64,000 nucleotides of DNA from Spinacia oleracea (GCF_020520425.1 NC_079488.1:90811285-90875284); one strand, 5' to 3'. Positions 1 to 13,300 are shown, counted from the first letter of the stretch. Notes: generated from the letters alone by a model not told the origin. Numbers and translations are program-made.

Positions 1-1820
1 AGTTGCACTAACCCAAAACACGATTTCTGTCCAAATTGTCGTTTGTATGTGTTACGGTGAAACCCCTCCCTCCCCCTCTTTTCGAAATTATTATTCTACC
101 CACCAAGTATGAATCGCCTAACCTGGCGTGAGTGCTCTGCTTCGCTGCTCTTTTATTTCTCTTAATTTGTGTTAATTCACGCTTCACAAATTAATTATTT
201 GTAATTAATTTATGTTTTAACTTTAATTTTATTTTTGTAGGCAAAGGTAATTGATTATGCAGGATTTACATATAATTAATAAAAGTTTATTTCTAACTTT
301 ATTGTATTTTGTAGGCACATTTGTAATCGTGCATATAATTCTTAACACCCTTTTTATTCTCGTAATTAATATGTACTAACATCTTTTTTGTAGGATGATC
401 TAATTAACTATAAATCCTTGTTGTGCATAATCGCCTTTATTATTGCTAAGCAAGACTTGTTAAATGCAAACCGCGACTAATAAGATAGGTTTTAATTTTG
501 TTTTATAGCTAGGTTATTTTTAATCAATTCTAAATCAAAGTGACCAAGTATGTGTTAAACGAACTAACCTAGTTCTTCAATGTTTAGGATTTTGATTAAT
601 GTTCGGTAGGTTTTGTTGTTGCGAATTACCAATTACTACATGAATTAGAGTAGAGTAGAGACTGAAAATGGGTGTATTGATACAATATAGATGCATAACC
701 TTGTCCCCGTATTCATCTTTGGTTTATAACCATTTTAGAGTCAAATTCTCTTGAAACTTGATAGGAGCCTTTATGTGGATATGTCACTTATCGATTTGCA
801 ACTAAACTTCCCTATTCAAATTTCACATAAAGGTTTATGAATTTTCCACAAAATTCGTTGGTGGTTGCCCTATTTTGACCCATTCGTTAACTCATTCGTA
901 CAAGTCGAATTTCCAAGATCCAAGCTTCAGCGTCGTCTACAGGGTTGATTAGGTCAAATGAGCAATTAACGACTAAGTAAGCCTCATTCATAAGCGGAAG
1001 ACGTGGAGGAGTTGGCTGCCCAACTAACCCCTACATCTCCGGGATCTTCTCAACAGATTGAGCCGTTGCCCTAGGACTATAAGAAGACTAAGCTGGCGCA
1101 GGTGAAAGGTACAAGTTCTCTCAAGCATTCAAGCATTCTAGTAATCATTTAAGCTCATTGTATTCTTTATTATCGCAAATAACTTATTCTTTTTTTTACT
1201 TAGATTATTCTTAGGTATTATAGTGGATTGGTGGCCTCATTGCCACCCACAGGTTTTCTCCCTATTCTTGAGTTTTCCGCATCACCATCTCCTTGTGTCG
1301 TCTCTCTTTTTTTGCTTCTTGTACTCTTTTACTTAATTAGTGCCAACTCAAGCCAAGCGTCGGACATAAACAATTAGTTACTACCATAAGTTCGTAACCA
1401 AAATATCTATGCATGGTTGGGTACATGGAACGGAAGGCCATAAAAGCACATGCAAGTTAATGTAAAAGCACATGCATAATGTCCCTTGCCAACAAACCTT
1501 CACAACCTGTCCATTTGTCTATCATAAAACGTTCACTGTGTTCTCTTCCATCTTTACCGAATTTAACCTCACAAAGATACATCCCAATCTTCTTAAAACT
1601 AATGGAGTTAAATCTTACAATCAACTCCTTACATAATCAAATGGATCGACTATTTTTTGGACTGAATTAATATTTTAAGGAGCCAAGGTACCACTTAAAA
1701 ACTTTCACAAAACAAGTTACCAGCACAAAATCCGTACCCATTATCGATACTACAAAATTGGAACGTTCTAAATTTCTAATAGATATTCTCTCCATAGTGA
1801 ATTGATTGTCGATAACATTA
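1..1820. other. Intergenic DNA, no gene recognised
   Basis: AT-rich DNA with no long open frame and no recognisable protein similarity on either strand. The stretch around 900-1130 is less AT-rich and may be decayed retrotransposon sequence, but I see no terminus or domain that would place it in a family. Confidence 0.5.
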
Positions 1821-2138
1821 AGGGCATGTTCGGTATAAACTTAAAAAAGAAAATGGAAAAATAAAATAAGGGGAAATTGTAGTGTTAGTTATTATCAATA
1901 TCTTTGGAAATGGGTCACTTATAACAAATTGGGGATTGAGGAGAGTAATAATACTCCGTATTGACTAATGTTGTTACCATGGAGCCGGGTAAGGAGAGAT
2001 AACAAATGGTGGTAATGGTTACCGTTAGGAAATTAATTGTGTTACCACTCCTCTCATGTCAGGCATTAGGTAATAGAAATAGTTAATTGATTCGATCTAT
2101 TTCCATCACTTAAAAATCTTTATACCAAACATGCTCTG
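1821..2138. repeat. MITE with GGCATGTTYGGTATAAA inverted ends
   Basis: The left end reads GGGCATGTTCGGTATAAA and the right end, on the other strand, reads GAGCATGTTTGGTATAAA, giving imperfect terminal inverted repeats about 320 bp apart. The interior is non-coding. The size and the TTTGGTA-type end fit a small non-autonomous DNA transposon. I could not define a target duplication. Confidence 0.6.
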
Positions 2139-2800
2139 AGAGTATAGCGAGAACTAATAATATGACAACTAATTAATACGGATATAGGTGTATATATATA
2201 TGTGTATTGTAAGTTTTGAGTTTGTTGCTTTGAATTCTTTGCTTAGCGAGATAGGTGCAAAGAGGAGAAAAGGTATGGTGGGTAGTGTGGGTACTGGATT
2301 TATGGCTAAGTTTCCCTTTGAGTACAAGTAGCAAATAAAAAGTAGCCAACAAATTTTAAGGTTTAGAATCTATGTTTGGTTGAGGATGAGGAAAGAGCTG
2401 AGGACAAAGTATCTTCAATTCTTACAACTTGGGTAAGAAAGTGAGACCACATTTATACACTTTCTTAGCCGGCCACTCTGTAAAGAAAACACACCCACCT
2501 CTTTAATCTCACTATACTAATTGAAATGACCAAAATAAATATCTTTAGGTACGCCTATTCCTCGATCAGACACCTAAGTATACCCGGTTACAGGACATAT
2601 TTTATAAGGGAAAGTTACCCAAAAATAGAGGGAAAGCATTATACTTAGAGACAAATAGAGTGTTGCAAAATTCCCATGTTGCTCATGCATTTTCATCAAC
2701 CATTGTAAATTAAGAAGAAGAAAAAAAAATAAGGAGATTAAGATTATCTCGATCTACAAGCTAAGTACAATTTAAATTCTAATAATTATAGCCGGATTAG

Positions 2801-2811
2801 CTAAACGGCTA

Positions 2812-2842
<31 letters not shown>

Positions 2843-4083
2843 CTGCTGTTGATGAGACGTAGACTCATCGTCGTTGAAACACGAGTGGATTATCATAGAC
2901 GATTTTCCCATGATTAACGACGGATTAGAGTCGGAAATGACGACATTAAGAGGGGGTTGGAGTAGCAACATTTCTCTTTGAAGGTAAGAACAATAGGTAT
3001 GAAATGTGTTGGGTGTCACATTTAAATGAAATCCCAACCCAAACAAGAAATCCACCTCTAGGAAGTTCATTTCTGTGATGTTTATACCTCCAATTTTTGC
3101 ATAATATGCATTGTTGTAATACCTGTAAATTTAAATAATATTGGATTAATACAAATTATACTTTAATTCATTTTTCAAATTTGAAATTATTACAAAACAA
3201 AATTTATGCTTAAGAGTGGGCCTCATTATTAAGAGCCTCCCATGTGAAAGGATCGTATAAAAGATTTTCTTTTTATTTTGAAATTTTTAACTCATTTGAG
3301 AAAAAGACAGCTTAATTAGTAGCTGGATTTAGCTGGTCTTGCATTGCCCAATTTCTTCCCCAAAACATGTTTTACTACCAATTTTTTATTATAGATTTTA
3401 TTACTAAAACAAAAATAGGTTACAAATGTAAATAAATTTGGACTTGTTGTAATCCTGAAATGTTATAGAAAATTTTGATCTGTATTGTAATTGTCTGTTT
3501 GACTCTTGATTAATGAATTAGTTTTAACTCAAAATTCCTTAAAGAAAATGAATAATTTTGAAAAACAGAGGACCAATAAATTACCAAAATTTGAAACCAA
3601 CAAAGCGAAATTCAAAAAACCCAGAAATTTCAGCTCATTATGAAAAATTTAAGCATAATTGTCGAAGAAAGAAGAAGAAGAAAAAAAAACAGAGCAAAAA
3701 AAGGAAATTGAAAATTGCAATTATAATAAGAAAAAGAGAGAAACTTACATGTCATCCATGAATTTGGCAGAAATCATGACACTAGTAATCAACAAACGAT
3801 GAACATTGTAAGAATTAATAGGCAACAATGGTTGTCTTTGAGTGAAACGATCAAGGTAAACATAAGCAACAACAAAGCAAGATGGGCTACAATTTGCATA
3901 CTTGAAAATCCTTTCTAAGTAAGTTTGAATTGAGATTGTAGGTTGAGTAAGACCATGGAATACCGACACTTTCTGGGGTTCCAATTTCCGTTGGATATCG
4001 TTCGATTCTGCTACTCGTTGAAGGAGAGAAGACAGAAAGGTGATCATCGTTGGCACTGAGTTTAGCTTCTCTATCTCAGCCAT
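2801..4083 (-). CDS. CYCU4-1: P/U-type cyclin, CYCU4-1-like
   Basis: Two-exon gene: exon 1 at 4083-3749, intron 3748-3123 (GT..AG), exon 2 at 3122-2801, giving 218 residues; Arabidopsis CYCU4-1 is about 200. The single cyclin-box region is visible as FHGL, then SIQTYLERIFKYANCSPSCF, then VAYVYLDRF and LPINSYNVHRLLITSVM in exon 1, followed by YYNNAYYAKIGGI, EMNFLEVDFL and FGLGFHLNVTP in exon 2. The C-terminus is a glutamine tract ending LAV, as I recall for CYCU4-1. The start at 4083 gives MAEIEKL, the normal N-terminus of this family. In the family, U/P cyclins bind A-type cyclin-dependent kinases and are linked to phosphate signalling and growth; that role is known for relatives and inferred here. 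Reading frame and splice sites are clean, so I take it as functional. Confidence 0.93.
2814..2851 (-). repeat. CAA/CAG trinucleotide run coding polyglutamine
   Basis: An almost pure GTT/GCT run on the plus strand, read on the minus strand as CAA/CAG, encodes about a dozen consecutive glutamines just before the final Leu-Ala-Val of the cyclin. Such runs vary in length between individuals. Confidence 0.9.
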
Positions 4084-4166
4084 CCTGAAAATTAATACTG
4101 GTTTTTTTTTTTTGGTTTACTGTGTTTGGAATTGGAATGTTAAGCAAAGACCCTTCTTCTTAGGGG

Positions 4167-4178
4167 TTTTATATATAT
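4167..4178 (-). promoter_or_regulatory. Probable TATA box of the cyclin gene
   Basis: Read on the minus strand this is ATATATATAAAA, about 85 bases upstream of the cyclin start codon and followed by a pyrimidine/purine-rich leader. Position and sequence fit a core promoter; no other element is evident. Confidence 0.5.
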
Positions 4179-4353
4179 GTGTCCTGTCCACATAATATAA
4201 AGAAATTAATAAAAACTAACTAACCGGTAAGTTGGTTATTTATAATCTAAATGTTCAAATTTTGAGAAAATAATTACGGAGTACTCCAACTCGAAAGAAT
4301 GTCTAATTGTCTACTAAGCAACTACGGAGTACTCCGTAATAATATGTCTCTAA

Positions 4354-4691
4354 GGCTCCGTTTGGTAGGGAGTGAAACATTTTCATGGGAAACGATTTTT
4401 CCCTTTTCAATCATTATACGTTGTTTGGTTGGGTAAGGGATGGAAAACAATTTTCCATGACTCCATCAAATGTGGAATACCCTTTTCCATTTAAAAGGGA
4501 GGGAAATCACTTTTCTTTCTTTCCTCCTTACCTCCTCCTTTCTTCCCCTCAATCTTCACCATCTTCTCCCATTTTCCTTTAAGGTACCAAACAAAGGAAA
4601 ACTAGTTTGAAATTGTGTTTTCCCTTGAAAAATGTTTTCCATGGAAAATCATTTTACAATAAAAATGTTTTACGCCCCACCAAACGGAGCC
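4354..4691. repeat. Tourist-like MITE with TAA duplications
   Basis: The ends are perfect inverted copies of GGCTCCGTTTGGT, flanked on both sides by TAA (4351-4353 and 4692-4694). A 3-bp TAA/TTA duplication and this terminus fit PIF/Harbinger-derived Tourist MITEs. It lies about 270 bp upstream of the cyclin start codon, close to the promoter. Confidence 0.75.
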
Positions 4692-4796
4692 TAACAGTAA
4701 TTAATCATTATACGTTTAATTTATCTGATTTTATTTATTTAAAATTTTCATAAACTATTTGAATTTGTTAGCAATTATTTAGTTACATATTGAATA

Positions 4797-5055
4797 CTCC
4801 CTCCGTCCCTTAATATTCGCACCGTTTTGACTGGACGCGCTTGTCAATGCGCAACTTTGACCAACAATATCTTTAACTACATATTATAAAAACTTATAAA
4901 AATATCAATATTTTGAAAATATATATTAAAATGAAGCCAACAATATATTATATACTAACATTTGTTTTCATATACTAGAAATAAAATAGGGTCAAAGTAA
5001 TTATGTGAATAGTGTAAAAAATCAAAATGGTGCGAGTATTAAGGGACAAAGGGAG
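4797..5055. repeat. Stowaway-type MITE
   Basis: Starts CTCCCTCCGTCCCTTAATA and ends with the inverted form ending GGGAG, with TA on the left and CA (mutated TA) on the right. Inner inverted sequences (ATTCGCACC / GGTGCGAGTATT) extend the TIR. Non-coding. Confidence 0.75.
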
Positions 5056-6814
5056 CATTAAGTACCCTTATTTGTTCTACACTTATTTGAATTGTGTTTC
5101 CTTAAAATTTTAAAATTGAGATTAACGTGGTTGTATTTATCAAATTTGTTAGAATTGCATCAAAAAGAGATTTTAAAATTTTAGGCGATTTTTTTGATTT
5201 TTTTAATTTTTATTATTTTAGTGCAATTAACAATACAAAGTATAAACGGAATAGAGGAGATTTTAAAACTCAAACGTATTATACACGGACATTTTATTTT
5301 AACTATTACTCCGTACGTACTAGATTTTTTTATTGGTGGTTGTTTTGTGATTTAAGTTGGTAATGATTTGCTTAATTCAAAACTTAAGTTGCAAAAGAGG
5401 GAAAGAGAAAAGGTGATCATAAATGGATATCTGGATAGGACTAGCAACAGAGTGGAGGGTCACCTTTTATTTGTTGTTTGGGAAAAATATTTATTTTATA
5501 GCATTTTGCTTTTTTATGTTTATTTTTGTGACGGTGTAATTCTATTTATGTGAACAATATACATGACTATATTGATTACATATTGCCTTTATATGTTGTT
5601 GTTCTTAACTTACATAGGTTGTAAAGCATGTGAACTGAATTTCAAAGTAATCAGCGAAGCCGAGGAAGGTAATTTTCTAATTAAAGAGGAAGAATAATTT
5701 TCAACAATCGGAATTAAATTAAATTAAATTAAATACAGGTAATAAGTATGTGTGTCGATCACAGGACACAGAAGAAGCCATCAAGAAGGAGTATATATTA
5801 TTGACATTGATTAATTAGCTATTAATTATGTATTATTACCAGTAGATTGGTAAAGATTTATGCGGGATTGAAGAGAATGTCAATTTTTCGACTACAATCA
5901 GACGGAAATCATATTTGTCACGGCTACAACAGATCTATAGACCCCCTCGTCAATGAAAGCTGTAAATCACAACGATATAAAAGAGGGTATACAGAATGTT
6001 TGATATACTACGATCGTAGCTATGGTGAAAGGAAGTTTTTATTTGATTCGATTGTTATGTATTTGTTAGATTTAAATCTTTATGTAGATGTCGTATGACT
6101 TTTTATCAATGAATTAATTTGTTTATAAAAAAAAAATTATAGGAAAATCACATACAATAAACTTATATAACACATAACACCACTCGAAGTAATAGAGATA
6201 TTGCATACCATGCATCTCGCTAAAAATCTAAACTAAGAAGTTCAAATTTGTTAGCTTTTTAACTAACCAAGAACGTGATGCGAAAAACAAAACACGATTT
6301 TATCCTCCCTTTTACAAACAAACAACGAGGTTTAGTAAACCATATGATATAACACTAAAAAGGGTATTAAAAAATATTGAGTGAAATTTGAAGTAAAAAA
6401 TACATGTGATAACATGTGGGAGTAATTGTACACAAGAAAATGCATACTTGTAAAGATCCCAATTGCATGTGAAAGGATAGAATCTAACACGCTATTACAT
6501 TGATTAGACCTCTATATATATCATCAAACTTTGGACTACCCTTTCATTTTGCTATAAATAATTTCCCTTTATTACATTAATTAATTAGCAAATATAATTA
6601 TGTATTATTATGCTTAATCTTAATCATAAATCATAATTAATAATTAAGTGATCCAAATATATAATCACGTGACAAAGTATCTTTATACCTTAACAGATGG
6701 ATCAAGAATAATTTAATTAAAGCTTAAATAAGGTGGATTTAGTAGCAGAATTTCAGGTAATTATGTTGGATTGTTGGAAGATTAGCTAGGGAAGAAAATT
6801 AAAGTGTTATTTAA
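5056..6814. other. AT-rich intergenic DNA
   Basis: Contains only short open frames without recognisable domains. Nothing here supports a gene, and no transposon termini were found apart from the elements listed on either side. Confidence 0.5.
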
Positions 6815-7412
6815 TCTCTATTATATAAGAAAACACCTGAGGTTGATTTTTTGACGTCACCTGTAAAATATTTATACTATCCCGTTAATATTAATAGTAC
6901 TTATAAAACATTTTAATGTTCACTAATAAATAATAAAATAAATTATACGGAGTAAGATATATGTAAAATATCACGCACGCATCTCGTGTGTAAACATTAC
7001 GCAACTACAGTACTCAGTAATTCCGTATCCGCAGTGCTTACGGAGTAATAAAGGAACTAGAAATAAAATTTAGAAAATCAAAGGTTGTAGCATCTGGAAA
7101 GTTTGTCCTCTTACAAGTGTACAATTTGATGCCAATCCCAATTTAACAAGCATCATCTGACATTCACAGCTTATATTTGTTGGGGATTTGCTAACTAGAT
7201 CTACTCATGTTAAATGTTTAATGTTTAATAAATTAATGATAGCAAAATAAACACAAATCACCGTCATTTGAGAAATTAAAGATAGTTATAGTATTTACAA
7301 CAACCCTTTTGATAAATGATTAAATGGTATTCCGGGCCGTACTCCTTAATAAATTACAAACTTTTATACAAAGCAATTTTATATAAAATATCACATTGGT
7401 GTCATATGCGTT

Positions 7413-7545
7413 AACTAATAAAATCAATTAGTTAAGTACTTAAATTAATTAGTTAAGCAATTAAATCAATTAGTTAAACAATGAAACTAATTAGTTAAGC
7501 AATGAAATCAATTAGTTAAGCAATAGAACCAATTAGAGCAATTAA
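7413..7545. repeat. Short tandem repeat, AATTAGTTAAGCAAT unit
   Basis: About five imperfect copies of a 25-30 base unit built around AATTAGTTAAGCAATGAAA follow each other. Probably a minisatellite inside the outer Helitron candidate; no coding potential. Confidence 0.75.
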
Positions 7546-8284
7546 AATGATCTTTTAGATAAGACAGTTTTACACAAAAGTTGTCGTTAATAAATAACTC
7601 GGGTAATAGCTAGGATGAATTTATAATTTATGTTACTCCCTCAATATTTAATTAAAATATACTTTGACCGGCACGTATTTTTAGGATGGTGAGTTGAATA
7701 TATTAAAATAAAATATATAAGAATCGGATAGTGAGTGAATTAATTAATTATTGTAGTAAAACGTTTCTCTCACCATTCTATTTGTTTTCATGTTTGGTGA
7801 TATTTCATAAACATCCTCATTATTTTCAAGATCGAGTAAAATTGACATTATGTTTTAATTAATTAACTAGTCAAAATAAATAAAATTAATGAGATTTTGA
7901 TATCAGAGAAAACTATCAACATGAAAACATGTAGTTCTTGCGATTAGTTTCGCATATAATGGTGACTTGGTCATGGTCCCCTTGAATTCCTATTTAACGT
8001 GACCAATACGTACACGATCTAAGTACTTCATTTCTAAAGAATATATTTGAAGGGGGTGTATTTGCCACTCTCAACATGCCACGTTATAGGTTATAACACT
8101 ATTTATTATTAGGGGCAAAATATGGGCATCACTTCTAACTTCTAAGGAATAATTATTACTAATTACTGCTCCCTCCGTCACTTTTTATTCTTTACTTATT
8201 TCTGTTTTATTTTATGCATGTCACTAAAATCAGTCTTAAGCTCAATTTATGGTGCTACACGTGGTTTTCAGATTTCTGATTTAA

Positions 8285-8319
<35 letters not shown>

Positions 8320-10811
8320 AATTTTTTATTAATTAACTAAAATAATTAAAGTATGGTTAACGGGTAATTATGGTATGATTAGTGACTAATTGATCAAAAT
8401 ATGACTAAGGTAGTAATTGACAACAATAACTAAACACCTAGGTAGTAATGGACAACTTTTAACAAGGTAGGTAATAATTTGCAAAGTAACTAAAGACTTA
8501 GGTAGTAATTGAAAATTTTAAAGAACCAGATCAAAATTAAGTAGTTTTATTAATGTTAAAATGGAGTAACTCCCGACCAACGAATTATTTATATGGGATA
8601 ATGATATAGTCTAAATTCTAAAATGATCGGGTTAGTTATTAATCATGTATGTTGCAATGTTATTTAAGCTTGTAAAAATAAATATGGGTTGAGAATTCGA
8701 TTCTGAAACCTATCATACACAAAATGTTAACTACTATGTCATGACCTCATAATGGGGGCAGGGGATTTGATCCTGAGACCCACCATACACAACTCTCATT
8801 TCTTAACCGTTAAGTGAAGATCTCATTAGTATTAGAGATGAGATTGTAGAAGTACATAATACTTACAAATTAGGTATACTTACAGTCCTTTGAAAGAATC
8901 AAATTAAGTTGAAACTGAAACTAAAACTGAAAAGGAAAGTGGGTGCATAATAAGTAGATAGCATGAACAAGTTGGAGCATATCAAACAGCCCTCCAAAAC
9001 CAACTGTAAACAGACGAACCAAGCGATGCATCATATATTCATATCATATGTAAATTGATTCTCACTATCAATTTATTCATCTTACTTTAATGTTTACAAG
9101 CCATTCAGGAAAAGGACTTGATGTACATAACGTGCACAACATGTAGTGCGCCATGTTTTCTACTTAATTAAACATTGATTTTACTATTTGCTCTAATTAA
9201 TTCTTATTTTAAAAACGTTTAAGTTCTAACCGACACAAACTGTTAATTTAGACACAATTAAAATAGTGGCCGGAGGAGGTGGCCGGCGAAGGTGGTCTCC
9301 AGTGGTGGTGGTGGTCAAATTTGGGGTAAGAAAATAAGAATGTAAATAAGGATGGTAATTGTTGAATGAGGGGGTAAATAAAGGGGGTATATGGGTAAAT
9401 GAATTGGACGATTTTGAGTAATATGTGGCGGTAAATAGTAAGCCCCTTAAAATATGTATAGGTCATATGTTTTTTGGGTCCTTTAATGATCTCTTTTTAA
9501 CATTTTATAACCTCCGGGGTGAAACAAAATATAATTACCTCTATAAATTTTTTTTAATACTTAAGAACATCTCCAAGGGTTGTAGGTTGGGACTTTCTGA
9601 CAATTTATAAAATTCTCAAGTTACTAGCTTAATCATTGGAGTAATTTTGATAAATTAGCTCGGCCAAGCAAATTAACTTGGACAAGCTAATTTTCTTGGG
9701 GAAAATCTGCCCAATTGGAATGCAGTTTTAATTAAAATAAAGTTTAAATTAAATGATTAATTGAAAAGTGAATCTAATTTGATAGCAAGTTAGTTTGGTA
9801 AAATAGTTTGTCATTGGGACATAAACTAGCTAGAAAATAAATTAACTTAAAATTTTAGTTGACATGACAAGCTAATTTAACAATTAGCTTACCATTGAGG
9901 ATGCTCTAATATTTAATGTTTTAAAACTTGTAAAGATAAAATAGAATTACTACATTTGTGCAAATTAGCCACAATCACAATACAAAGTTTAAATGGGGTA
10001 GGTGGGACTCGAACCTAAGACCTATTATATAAAATCGAATCACTAATTGATTGGGTTAGGCTATTAAAAAAAAAAAAAGTAATTGTGTGTACGTGCTAGA
10101 TCATTAAATTGTTCTATTCGATTGTTAGATCATATATATGTGTTTTATAATTTTTTTGAACCCTCCTTCAATCATGGACCAATTCAAGGACAATCGCCCA
10201 AAATTCCAAAAGATAACTAGGTTCGATTCACAAGGGTGGGAGAGGATTTTGTAAAAGAGGAGTATCTCATATATTTCTTCCGTTTACTTTTAATTGCAAT
10301 ATTTATCTAAAACGACAATTCGTTACGACATTATTATTTATGGTAATTTTTCACTATAAAGTGCTCATATTCATTTCACCTTACTACCCTAATTAATTAG
10401 CACTTGTTGATAGCCTAGCGTCGAACCCAAGTCTAGAGAATATTATTAGGCTTCTTTATTCATTAGACCATTCTACTTTTGTGATATTTAACTGCTTATT
10501 AATTTATTTAAACTCAGCCAACAGGGTGTGCACGTGTCTACCCACGGTACACAATCTACACACTGCATCTGCCCCTTGGACCCGACCCAAAGTCCTAAAG
10601 CCAGGTTTCAACATACACCCAACTCCACATAAACTAAAAACCATAGCGGCGGAAAAGAAATACTTCGCACTACTTCGTAGTCAAATGATGTGGTGTTTGA
10701 ATGAAGTCGAGTACTCTTACAACTTACAAGATACGGAATACACAAAATAAGCATACATCACGGCATCAATCAAAACAATTGGGTGTCAAATGTAGTGTAA
10801 ACAGATTACTA

Positions 10812-11094
10812 CTCTCTCCGTATTTATTTAAGAGATACACTTGTCCGGACAGGGGTATTAAGAAAAAGAATTGAATGAAATAAAGTAATAAAACAAGTGG
10901 GATTGAGTAGATATTTTAATAAGAAAAACAAGTGGGGACCATGTCATTTTAGAGAGTGGAGGTGGGGGGTGGGGTGTAGATATATTATTTAATTAGATAG
11001 TGGGATCGATAAGTTACTAAAAATGGCAAGTGTATCTCTTAAATAAATACAGCCGGAAAAGGCAGGTGTATCCCTTAAATAAATACATAGGGAG
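10812..11094. repeat. Stowaway-type MITE
   Basis: The left end is CTCTCTCCGTATTTATTTAA and the right end is its inverted form TTAAATAAATACATAGGGAG, both flanked by TA. The sequence AAGAGATACACTTGTCCGG recurs inverted at the right side, with an extra partial copy, so the right TIR seems duplicated. Confidence 0.8.
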
Positions 11095-11204
11095 TATTAG
11101 CTTTACTTAGCTTCTCTTACAGTTAAATTACTTAAATAATCAACCAACCTTTCTTTCTTTTTTTTAATAAAAAAAGTCCAAACAGTGACTTTCTCATATT
11201 ACAA

Positions 11205-12079
11205 TCAATACCTAGTATTTAAAAAGGAAAATCAACTCAATTTTAATGACACGTAAGCAACACCATTTTGAAAACACGTGGCAGACACATAATCATCACC
11301 ACTTAGAAGACACGTGGCCAATACTACATAATCAATTCTTCATGTAATACATAATAAGTCACCTCAACATTTCATCATTCCCTTTCCAATGTTAGTTTAA
11401 CCGTTTAGAACAATTTGGTGCGAAACCTCATGTATACTTGGCAATTGAAACATAGTTTTTCAATCCAAGAAACAACAATCGTGAATTTCTTAGCATATTG
11501 AAGATTTGTGGATTTCTTTGGTTTAATCCAAAGAATACATATGCTTAGCTTAGTTACTCTGTACTAGCATATTTCTCTTATTCTCACTTTTTTTAAAAAT
11601 CCCTTGGATAAAAGCTATACTTCTAAACTAGAATGTATTTGTGGTCTTGTGGGAGCTCATAATATATTCCATAAAAGTAATCCTTCCACCCAATATATCT
11701 TCACAATTTTAGTTTGTCCACGTACTATAAAAATTATTATTGAAAGTTTTTAGTGAAATATTATACATTTAGGCTGTGTTCTATTCACCTGATTTTCACT
11801 TATTTTTCCTGAACTTATCTTATATGAACTTAACTGAACTTATCTGAACTTATTAGATCTTATCAAAACTTATTTTAGTTATAAATTGTACTTGGCCAAC
11901 CCTTATTTTTCCTGAACTTATCTTATCTGAACTTATCTGAACTTATTTTTCCTGAAATAAGTGAAAATAAGGTGAACAGAACAGGGCCTAAACCTTTATC
12001 GTTTTGGTATGTCAATTTACCATTTTTTTAATTGAGTTTCCTAAAATATAGCCCGTGCGTAGAACGGACCAAAAGCTAG
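11205..12079 (+). mobile_element. Small non-autonomous Helitron (nested)
   Basis: Starts TCAATACCTAGTATTTAAAA after an A, followed by a stretch rich in ACACGTGG motifs, as in many plant Helitron 5' regions. It ends with GCCCGTGCGTAGAACGGACC, a decayed hairpin, then AAAAGCTAG followed by T. About 0.87 kb including a nested MITE. No coding capacity. Confidence 0.55.
11772..11988. repeat. MITE with about 30-bp inverted ends
   Basis: GGCTGTGTTCTATTCACCT at the left is mirrored by AGGTGAACAGAACAGGGCC at the right, and the interior is a repeated TTATCTGAACTTA motif. It sits inside the small Helitron. Target duplication unclear (TTA left, TAA right). Confidence 0.7.
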
Positions 12080-12184
12080 TTTTGATAAACTATGTCCAAT
12101 TTTTGATATATAAAGCCGCCTTAAGCTGTATTTCATGAATTTTAGTTTTTTACAAATAAGACACAAGGGCGATAATAATTACAA

Positions 12185-12248
12185 AAGGGGAAGATATTCG
12201 AACCTAAAACCTATTGTATCAGTCCACTAGGCCGTGCTCTCATTGGAA
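12185..12248 (-). repeat. tRNA-derived (SINE-like) fragment
   Basis: On the minus strand an A-box-like CGGCCTAGTGG is followed about 30 bases later by a B-box-like GGTTCGAATATC and then a short T run. This is the internal polymerase III promoter arrangement of tRNA-derived SINE heads. No poly-A tail or target duplication was found, so it is probably a relic. Confidence 0.4.
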
Positions 12249-12442
12249 CTCCTTCCGTATAAAATTAATTGGTACACTTTCTATAATTGGACGTTTTTTT
12301 TTTTTTATTAATTGGTGCTTATGGAAAATTCTCCCCGTATTTTATAATTTTTTCTTACCCCAAGTGACTCACTAGTAATATTTTATCTTTATTTTTGTTT
12401 TTTATTTCCTTTAAATACTTTAATACCCCTACTAACTTTTAT

Positions 12443-12817
12443 TCCCTCCGTTCCTTTTTGTTTGTTACGTTTGACTTTTGCACGTTTATTAACGTATAAT
12501 AAATTATTTTTTTCTTTTTTATTAAAAATATAAACCCAACTAAAACATCAATCCACTAATAATTACAACAACCAATAAGATTGTTTCATTTATCAAAATG
12601 AACCAATAATGAAAAAAGTACACAGATTGCTAACTTAATATACTTGGGAAATTGTAAAAAAAATTAATGAGTTGAAAAAATTGGACCAATTACAATAAAA
12701 AGTTGACACAAAAAATGACAATATAATAAGTTTATAAAAGGAAATATTCTCCAACGTAACAAGCATTATGAAACACCCTAAAAGAAATACGTAACAAACA
12801 AAAAGAAACGGAGGGAG
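12443..12817. repeat. Stowaway-type MITE, 375 bp
   Basis: Begins TCCCTCCGTTCCTTTTTGTT and ends with the inverted AACAAAAAGAAACGGAGGGA. TIRs of about 28 bp extend to GTTACGTTT. Interior AT-rich, non-coding. Confidence 0.8.
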
Positions 12818-13256
12818 TAACTTTTATTACAATTGTTTGTTCTCCCACTTAATAAAATCAAATTAAATCACATTCATTAAATTCCGTGACGGTCAAAATG
12901 CACCAAATAATTTTATACGGACAGAATATTTCGATATTCTTAAGATGACAAACAACCATTATTCTCTTGTTTTTTGTTTTTTCAGATGTACTAAAAATAA
13001 TATTGACTACAAAATAGATCCGACGCACTAGCATATTCCAAAGCATAATATTAATATGGGATTTTCCTTAAAGAAAAGAGTAATTAGACCAACAGACAGC
13101 CTGACATAAGTTACAATCGAGAGGCAAGATATAGTGAAATTTTAGTTGCATGCATTTTGAAATGATAATGACTAATCGGAAGGTGTTGGCTACGTAAATT
13201 AATCATTGGTTCATTCCTAAACATCTGATGACCCAATATGCACCCTACTCAGTACT

Positions 13257-13300
13257 CACTACTGACTACTGACTACTGACTACTGAGTAGTGAGCACTGG
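13257..13300. repeat. Short TACTGAC tandem array inside a palindrome
   Basis: Four copies of ACTACTG are flanked by an inverted pair (GTACTCACTAC and GTAGTGAGCAC), so the array sits in a potential hairpin. No known function. Confidence 0.6.

Noticed and set aside
8170-8215. Single Stowaway-like end (CTCCCTCCGTCAC)
   Set aside because: No inverted partner within a reasonable distance.
8746-8815. Possible tRNA/SINE relic (GATTTGATCCTGAGACC)
   Set aside because: B box too degenerate and no A box at a suitable distance.
9248-9466. 72-codon minus-strand frame rich in GGTGG complement
   Set aside because: Composition-driven, no motif, overlapping another frame on the opposite strand.
9990-10060. 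Possible SINE on the minus strand (B box GGTTCGAGTCC)
   Set aside because: B box is perfect but no convincing A box, tail or duplication; not enough for a feature.
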